The position numbers and the translations under genes were made by a program. From the IMG/VR virus record IMGVR_UViG_3300032047_000189, positions 1 to 20,060 of that record: 20,060 bases of DNA. One strand, 5' to 3'. Positions within the stretch are counted from its first letter, which is position 1, and each line of letters opens with the position of its first letter. Positions 16,976 to 20,060 of the stretch are shown here, one piece after another. The notes below the pieces were generated by a model. The model was not told the origin of the DNA and did not search any database. It saw only the letters and a program-made list of their open reading frames with translations. Source of the DNA: a virus.

Positions 16976-17001
16976 TTTAAACTAAACTCATAATTAAAAG
17001 G
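16976..17001 (+). promoter_or_regulatory. Leader repeat with ribosome binding site, copy 1
   Basis: TTTAAACTAAACT followed 3 nt later by AATTAAAAGG. It matches 17362-17387 at 23 of 26 positions. The AAAAGG end is a good Shine-Dalgarno site 8 nt before ATG 17010. The conserved TTTAAACTAAACT half is more than a ribosome binding site needs, so it may also be a promoter or processing element, or simply a remnant of gene duplication. Confidence 0.65.
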
Positions 17002-17009
17002 TTTAGATC

Positions 17010-17342
17010 ATGTCTTTAACTTGGATTGTTCATTGTGTTGATAAGGTAAACACAGAAGGCGACCTTAATGATGTTTGTAAAAAAATTGGATGGGTAGCAA
17101 TGAAAAAGCATCAATCAAACAATCAAAATGCATTTAAAACAGGTGTTACAACTTTAAATAGTGCTAATAGTGATAGCTATACGGCATTTAGTGATTTAAC
17201 AGAAAGTCAATGTATTACATGGGTGAAAAATATTTTAGGAACCTCGGAGGTTACAGCTATTGAGAATGAAATTAGCGCTTCTCTAACTGAGCAAGATAAT
17301 GGAACAGTTACAAGATTAAATAGAAATTTTCCGTGGAAATAG
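17010..17342 (+). CDS. Conserved small phage protein, paralogue 1
   Basis: This 110-aa protein opens with a beta-strand (LTWIVHCVDKV) and contains a YTAFSDLTESQCITWVKNILG motif (residues 56-76). It then has an acidic helix with E-x-x-I and ends in FPWK. The next gene encodes a protein of the same length and plan (S/T-W-x-V at the start, YDSLNESTVLGWVKTKL in the middle, final PW), so the two are tandem paralogues. From memory, this family (possibly what is now called DUF7936) is widespread near tail-fibre genes in marine cyanophages and is of unknown function. A virion role is plausible from context only. It is preceded by the shared leader repeat. Confidence 0.82.
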   Translation: MSLTWIVHCVDKVNTEGDLNDVCKKIGWVAMKKHQSNNQNAFKTGVTTLNSANSDSYTAFSDLTESQCITWVKNILGTSEVTAIENEISASLTEQDNGTVTRLNRNFPWK

Positions 17343-17361
17343 AAAAAACAACATTTATTTG

Positions 17362-17387
17362 TTTAAACTAAACTACAAATTAAAAGG
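17362..17387 (+). promoter_or_regulatory. Leader repeat with ribosome binding site, copy 2
   Basis: TTTAAACTAAACT plus AATTAAAAGG, near-identical to 16976-17001. AAAAGGA is 7 nt before ATG 17396. Confidence 0.65.
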
Positions 17388-17395
17388 ACAAACCT

Positions 17396-17725
17396 ATGGC
17401 TATTACTTCTACATGGGAAGTGAACACACTTGAAAGATCTTTATCAGATGGCTTTGTTAATAAAGTGATCTATAGGGTAAAAGGGCTTGATGATGGAACA
17501 GAAAAAACCAGAGCTACTGGTGAAGTGAATTTTATTAAGCCATCTTCTCTTCCTTCTGATTTCGTTGCTTATGACAGCCTTAATGAATCAACAGTATTAG
17601 GTTGGGTAAAAACTAAATTAGATGCTGATAATCCTGGTACTGTTGCTGGTGTTGAAACAAATTTAACAACTGAAATAGGAGTTATTAATACACCAGTTAC
17701 AGGAACAGGTAAGCCTTGGTCTTAG
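17396..17725 (+). CDS. Conserved small phage protein, paralogue 2
   Basis: This 109-aa protein is a paralogue of the preceding gene. It begins with a STWEVNTLERSLSDG strand pair, has the shared Y-x-x-L-x-E-S-x-x-x-x-W-V-K motif (residues 58-71) and an acidic VAGVETNLTTEIG helix, and ends in GKPWS. Overall identity between the two is low outside these motifs, so the duplication is old or the copies came separately, although their leaders stay close. No enzymatic residues are apparent. It is the last gene before an intrinsic terminator and so closes the main structural block. Confidence 0.82.
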   Translation: MAITSTWEVNTLERSLSDGFVNKVIYRVKGLDDGTEKTRATGEVNFIKPSSLPSDFVAYDSLNESTVLGWVKTKLDADNPGTVAGVETNLTTEIGVINTPVTGTGKPWS

Positions 17726-17762
17726 TTAATAGGCTTCATAATGTGGCTTATTAAACTTTTTT
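17726..17762 (+). terminator. Intrinsic terminator at the end of the structural block
   Basis: TAATAGGC (17727-17734) pairs with GGCTTATTA (17745-17753) as an 8-bp stem with one G-T wobble. The loop is about 10 nt, and TTTTTT follows at 17757-17762. It begins directly after the stop of the second paralogue and separates it from the right-end cassette. Confidence 0.7.
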
Positions 17763-17768
17763 GAATAT

Positions 17769-17776
17769 TATAAATA
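17769..17776 (+). promoter_or_regulatory. TATAAATA, T4-late-like promoter motif (or -10-like element)
   Basis: TATAAATA is the T4 late promoter core, also described as NATAAATA in T4-like cyanophages. It lies 7 nt after the terminator T-run and 17 nt before the first gene of the right-end cassette. In AT-rich DNA this octamer also appears by chance (for example inside the gp16-like gene near 11589), so the call rests on position. It could equally serve as a sigma70-type -10. Confidence 0.45.
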
Positions 17777-17793
17777 CAGCCCAGTAATTTTTT

Positions 17794-17991
17794 ATGGTTA
17801 AAATCCTAACCTATGTCAATACTGCTGTTCTTTTAATAGCAGTTGGTGGAGGAAGTTTTGTTTACATGAAAAGAGCTGAATTTGTAAATGACATGATCTT
17901 TACAGTACAAGATCAATTGATTAAAAACATTCAAAGTCAAATACAAATTCCTTCTATTCCTAATACAACAGGACCAGTTTTTAACAGATGA
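17794..17991 (+). CDS. Small single-span membrane protein, function unknown
   Basis: This 65-aa protein has one N-terminal transmembrane segment (about residues 5-24, LTYVNTAVLLIAVGGGSFVY), followed by KR and an amphipathic helix (VNDMIFTVQDQLIKNIQSQI, 31-50) and a Pro-rich tail (IPSIPNTTGP). The stop overlaps the next start (ATGA, 4 nt), so the two are coupled. From memory it resembles the first gene of a conserved cyanomyovirus gene group. Size and topology also allow a holin- or spanin-like role, which cannot be decided here. No Shine-Dalgarno site is visible, and the leader is T-rich. Confidence 0.75.
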   Translation: MVKILTYVNTAVLLIAVGGGSFVYMKRAEFVNDMIFTVQDQLIKNIQSQIQIPSIPNTTGPVFNR

Positions 17992-18542
17992 TCCAATTTA
18001 AATCATTTAATGGCCTAACTTCTCTTGTGTTAGGTGGAGGTTTGATTGCCTCTAATTTTATGGCTTTAAGTATGCTATCTCAGAAAAATGGCATACCTAA
18101 TATTGCTAACCTTCCAAATACTCCTTATTCCAGCTTCTCTATTAGAAGTAATAAAACTGCTGATGGTGCAGAAGAATGGACAATGGCTCAAAGACAACAT
18201 GATCCAAAAACAATGCTGTCTTATGAAGATTCAGAACAACCTACTTTTAATGGCAAGGTAAAGAAAAAGTATGTGCATAAAGAATCTGTAGCTCAGTTTG
18301 CTGTTTACCCTCAAGGCTCAGATGGAAAATTAACAGCAAAACAAATTGAATGTATAGAGAAACAAGCTCAAGGTAGAAGTAATGGAATGATGATTGCAGA
18401 TGCTGGTTCAGTTCAAGTAACACCAGCTCTTGCAGGGGTTCCTATTGTAGGACCAGTATTAGCAGGAATATTCTTTGGTCAAGCTAGAAAGCAAGTAGGA
18501 AATGCAGCTAGTGATCTTGCTGGTCAATGGAATGACTGCTAA
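17988..18542 (+). CDS. Two-span membrane-associated protein, function unknown
   Basis: This 184-aa protein has an N-terminal hydrophobic segment (about 8-30, LTSLVLGGGLIASNFMALSM). A polar middle region follows with an EEWTMAQRQHDPKTM motif. Then comes KLTAKQIECIEKQAQG (114-129), a Gly/Ala/Pro hydrophobic segment (about 145-164, TPALAGVPIVGPVLAGIFFG) and a C-terminal NDC. Only two cysteines are present (C122 and C184). I recall cyanomyovirus proteins with the same K-L-x-x-x-Q-I-x-C-I motif, glycine-rich hydrophobic segment and terminal SDC/NDC. Function is unknown. It overlaps the upstream gene by 4 nt and its stop is directly followed by the next ATG (TAAATG). Confidence 0.78.
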   Translation: MIQFKSFNGLTSLVLGGGLIASNFMALSMLSQKNGIPNIANLPNTPYSSFSIRSNKTADGAEEWTMAQRQHDPKTMLSYEDSEQPTFNGKVKKKYVHKESVAQFAVYPQGSDGKLTAKQIECIEKQAQGRSNGMMIADAGSVQVTPALAGVPIVGPVLAGIFFGQARKQVGNAASDLAGQWNDC

Positions 18543-19358
18543 ATGGAAATAGAAGATATTTCTGTTAGGGAGATACCTGAAGCTTCGATAGATACAACAA
18601 TAATTGCTACACCTAAAGCTGTATTACCTAACAACATAGGCTTTCCAGTTATTCAAATGCCTGGCTGTGTAAGGGCTAGGACGTTAAAAAATAAGAATTT
18701 AGTAACGTCGGACCCTAAAGGAAATTTTTATGTCTGCGACGGGAACGTACCAACACTTGAAAGCATGGCTGTTGATTGGGACGGGCTATCTGCTGTTGGA
18801 CCTGTAAAAGAAGAAACAGAAATAGTTGCTCCTATTCCAAAGTTAAAAGGGAACGAGAGAAAGAAAGTGAAAGAAAAGGATGGCAAAGATAACGAGAAGG
18901 GAGATACCGATATAGGGCAACAAGATTTTAAGATTCCAGATGTTGATGGAGAGTTTATTGCAGATGTACTTCCTTGTCCTGCCTTAGACACACTTGCTAA
19001 AACTCCTGTTGGTTCGTTAGGTAAAGGCGGCCTTGCAAGAATTAAAGGATGGAAAAGAGATGTGCTTACAGGTAAATGTGAAACAGTATGGGAAGGATTA
19101 AGTCCACTAGAGATTGCAGGGAATTACGCTCCACAGCCTACGGTTCTTGTAAATACATCTGCTATTGCTATTACGTCAGTTGTTGGTGTAACTGTTATTG
19201 GTCAGCCGATAGCAAAGTTTTTCCAAAAACAATTAAAAGGTCAAGTTAAAAGTTTTTCTAAGAAGATAACTAAAAAGTTATTAGCTATTCGGGGGAAGAA
19301 GCCTCCTGTAAAGTCCCTTTCTGAAAGGAAAAAGGAGCAGAGGGATTCTCGGAAATAG
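18543..19358 (+). CDS. Membrane-anchored Cys-containing protein, function unknown
   Basis: This 271-aa protein begins with an N-terminal soluble part containing FPVIQMPGCVRAR (C42) and DPKGNFYVCDG (C65). A highly charged Lys/Glu linker (102-127) follows. The second soluble part contains LPCPAL (C145) and TGKCETVW (C179). One transmembrane segment (about 200-221, TVLVNTSAIAITSVVGVTVIG) precedes a strongly basic amphipathic C-terminus (FFQKQLKGQVKSFSKKITKK, 226-245). Four cysteines before the membrane span and a basic tail after it suggest an N-out, C-in topology; this is inference. The MPGCV and DPKG-xx-xx-CD motifs match, from memory, a cyanomyovirus family of unknown function. The last 74 nt overlap the convergent minus-strand gene. 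Confidence 0.78.
   Translation: MEIEDISVREIPEASIDTTIIATPKAVLPNNIGFPVIQMPGCVRARTLKNKNLVTSDPKGNFYVCDGNVPTLESMAVDWDGLSAVGPVKEETEIVAPIPKLKGNERKKVKEKDGKDNEKGDTDIGQQDFKIPDVDGEFIADVLPCPALDTLAKTPVGSLGKGGLARIKGWKRDVLTGKCETVWEGLSPLEIAGNYAPQPTVLVNTSAIAITSVVGVTVIGQPIAKFFQKQLKGQVKSFSKKITKKLLAIRGKKPPVKSLSERKKEQRDSRK
19285..19358. other. Tail-to-tail overlap of two convergent genes
   Basis: The + strand gene ends at 19358 and the minus-strand gene ends at 19285, so 74 nt code on both strands. The shared DNA encodes the basic Lys/Arg-rich end of the + protein and the Ser/Pro-rich end of the minus protein. No bidirectional terminator is visible; CCTTTCTGAAAGG at 19316-19328 lacks a T-run. Confidence 0.75.
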
Positions 19359-19842
19359 AGTGTTTATGATCTGGCAGTGTATTAGGAGGATTTACTAAAC
19401 GGACATCCTCACAGACAACATAACTAGGACTGTCTTTTGCATAGACAACACCAAGTTTTAACTGCTCTGCACATACTTTTAAACGTCCCAAAGAATAATC
19501 TAACTTCTTAGCTTTATACGCTTGTTCTAAATACTTAATACGGGTATTCATTGCAGCTACGCAGTTATTTGTCATGCGTCGATCTAGTGGTACTGCCACG
19601 GTTGCCGTTATGCCATAGTTAAAACTTAAGTTATTTTTAGCTTGTCCAGTCCGAACGGGTTTGGTGAACAGGATTCCCCCAGGATTAGTTAAGTTTCCAT
19701 CTGCATCTGTACTGTCGTCGTACACATTCTCAAGGTAGGTTGGCTCAAATGGATCTTTCCAAGTATTGACTTTGGAAATAAAAGGATTAATTGTAAGAGT
19801 TGTTCCACTGCAGCGGATTCCATCACCTACTTCTTGAAACAT
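19285..19842 (-). CDS. Probably secreted Cys-containing protein, function unknown (true start upstream)
   Basis: This is the only substantial minus-strand gene. From the first ATG (19842) it gives 185 aa: GDGIRCSG, NPFISKVNTWKDPFEP, a DDSTDADGNLTNPGGILF acidic turn (possible cation binding), and a Cys-flanked helical pair (NNCVAAMNTRIKYLEQAYK through LKVCAEQLKLG). These are followed by VVCEDVRLVNPPNTLPDHKHS. Four cysteines suit an extracytoplasmic protein. The frame stays open upstream to the window edge and reads as a signal peptide (FYCGIGICLYSITFSQPVFA, cleavage before NSTT), followed by SPSATSQGSVINQGIQV. From memory these residues belong to the mature cyanomyovirus homologue, so the ATG given is probably internal. 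No ATG, GTG or TTG exists in frame between it and the edge. Confidence 0.78.
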   Translation of the reverse strand: MFQEVGDGIRCSGTTLTINPFISKVNTWKDPFEPTYLENVYDDSTDADGNLTNPGGILFTKPVRTGQAKNNLSFNYGITATVAVPLDRRMTNNCVAAMNTRIKYLEQAYKAKKLDYSLGRLKVCAEQLKLGVVYAKDSPSYVVCEDVRLVNPPNTLPDHKHSISENPSAPFSFQKGTLQEASSPE

Positions 19843-19989
19843 AAAGCTACCACTTTGAACCTGAATACCTTGGTTAATTACACTGCCTTGTGATGTTGCA
19901 GATGGAGAAGCTATTGTTGTTGAGTTTGCAAAGACTGGTTGACTAAATGTTATTGAGTAAAGACAGATACCGATTCCACAATAGAATCT
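19843..19989 (-). other. 5' coding extension with signal-peptide-like sequence, no canonical start
   Basis: In the frame of the minus-strand gene, codons from 19989 down to 19843 read NRFYCGIGICLYSITFSQPVFA / NSTTIASPSATSQG and onward. An Arg then a hydrophobic core then an A-x-A-like VFA cleavage site are visible. No standard start codon occurs between here and the window end, and the region overlaps the 3' end of another minus-strand frame. Confidence 0.55.
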
Positions 19990-20060
19990 GTTGTAGTGGT
20001 TCGGTTTATTGTTGTTACATTTTGGAGTCCAGGTTGGGCTAGACTTTCTGTAAAGGAAAA
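19950..20060 (-). CDS. 3' end of a second minus-strand gene (runs off the window)
   Basis: Thirty-six residues are visible, from FSFTESLAQPGLQNVTTINR through TTTTDSIVESVSVFTQ to the stop at 19950-19952. The Ser/Thr-rich text resembles the C-termini of signal-peptide-bearing beta-rich proteins that I recall from cyanomyoviruses, which often contain an F-S-F-T/S-E-S motif. It would be transcribed ahead of the 19285-19842 gene. It overlaps the apparent signal-peptide region of that gene in a different frame, so at least one of the two readings needs an unusual start. It is partial and function is unknown. Confidence 0.5.
   Translation of the reverse strand, partial: FSFTESLAQPGLQNVTTINRTTTTDSIVESVSVFTQ

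Noticed and set aside
18728-18991. Minus-strand 87-aa Ser/Phe-rich frame
   Set aside because: It is the complement of the charged Lys/Glu linker of the + strand membrane protein, with no ribosome binding site or homology cue.
19316-19328. CCTTTCTGAAAGG as a possible bidirectional terminator between the convergent genes
   Set aside because: The stem is only 5 bp with a 3-nt loop. It lies inside both coding regions and has no T-run on the + side.
1-20060. Search by eye for tRNA genes, CRISPR arrays, integrase, IS ends and Syn5/T7-type phage promoters
   Set aside because: Intergenic spaces are short and none held a cloverleaf, spaced repeats or a recognisable phage promoter consensus. A promoter of unknown consensus could have been missed.

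Overview
The window is the structural (late) half of a T7-like podovirus genome. Most of it reads left to right on the + strand, is AT-rich and is densely packed, with stops and starts touching or overlapping. The order is that of T7 genes 10-11-12-13-14-15-16-17: major capsid protein, tail tube A, tail tube B, a gp13-like GNAT-fold protein, three ejected internal virion proteins and the tail fibre. The style of the small proteins, the gp16 homologue, the modular fibre and the right-end genes suggests a marine virus, most likely a cyanophage of Prochlorococcus or Synechococcus. A SAR11-type host is less likely but not excluded. This host call rests on remembered family resemblance, not on a search.

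Layout: 30-1034 is the major capsid gene, followed at once by a strong intrinsic terminator (1043-1093) in the same place as T7 T-phi. Two small, very basic proteins (1098-1540) sit between capsid and tail genes. 1547-4974 encodes the tail tube proteins. 4974-12558 encodes the gp13/14/15/16-like set. The gp15-like protein carries a lysozyme-like domain at its C-terminus, whereas in T7 this activity is at the N-terminus of gp16. The gp16-like protein carries an apparent ADP-ribosyltransferase-fold domain. 12561-15803 is a repeat-built tail fibre, and 15844-16743 a glycine-rich adhesin-like protein. 16777-17725 holds a coiled-coil miniprotein and two paralogous ~110-aa proteins that share a near-identical leader.

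A terminator (17726-17762) closes that block. Just beyond it a TATAAATA motif, which looks like a T4-type late promoter, precedes three tightly coupled + strand genes (17794-19358) for predicted membrane proteins. These converge on, and overlap by 74 nt, a minus-strand gene for a cysteine-containing, probably secreted protein. Behind that is the tail end of a second minus-strand gene that leaves the window. From memory, this right-end set resembles a conserved gene group of unknown function in T4-like cyanomyoviruses. Its presence next to a T7-like fibre gene, with its own terminator boundary and a T4-late-like promoter, is the strongest candidate in the window for an undescribed accessory system.

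No tRNA, CRISPR array, IS element or integrase was seen. There is no gap above 300 bases without a gene. Terminase, lysis and replication genes must lie outside the window.
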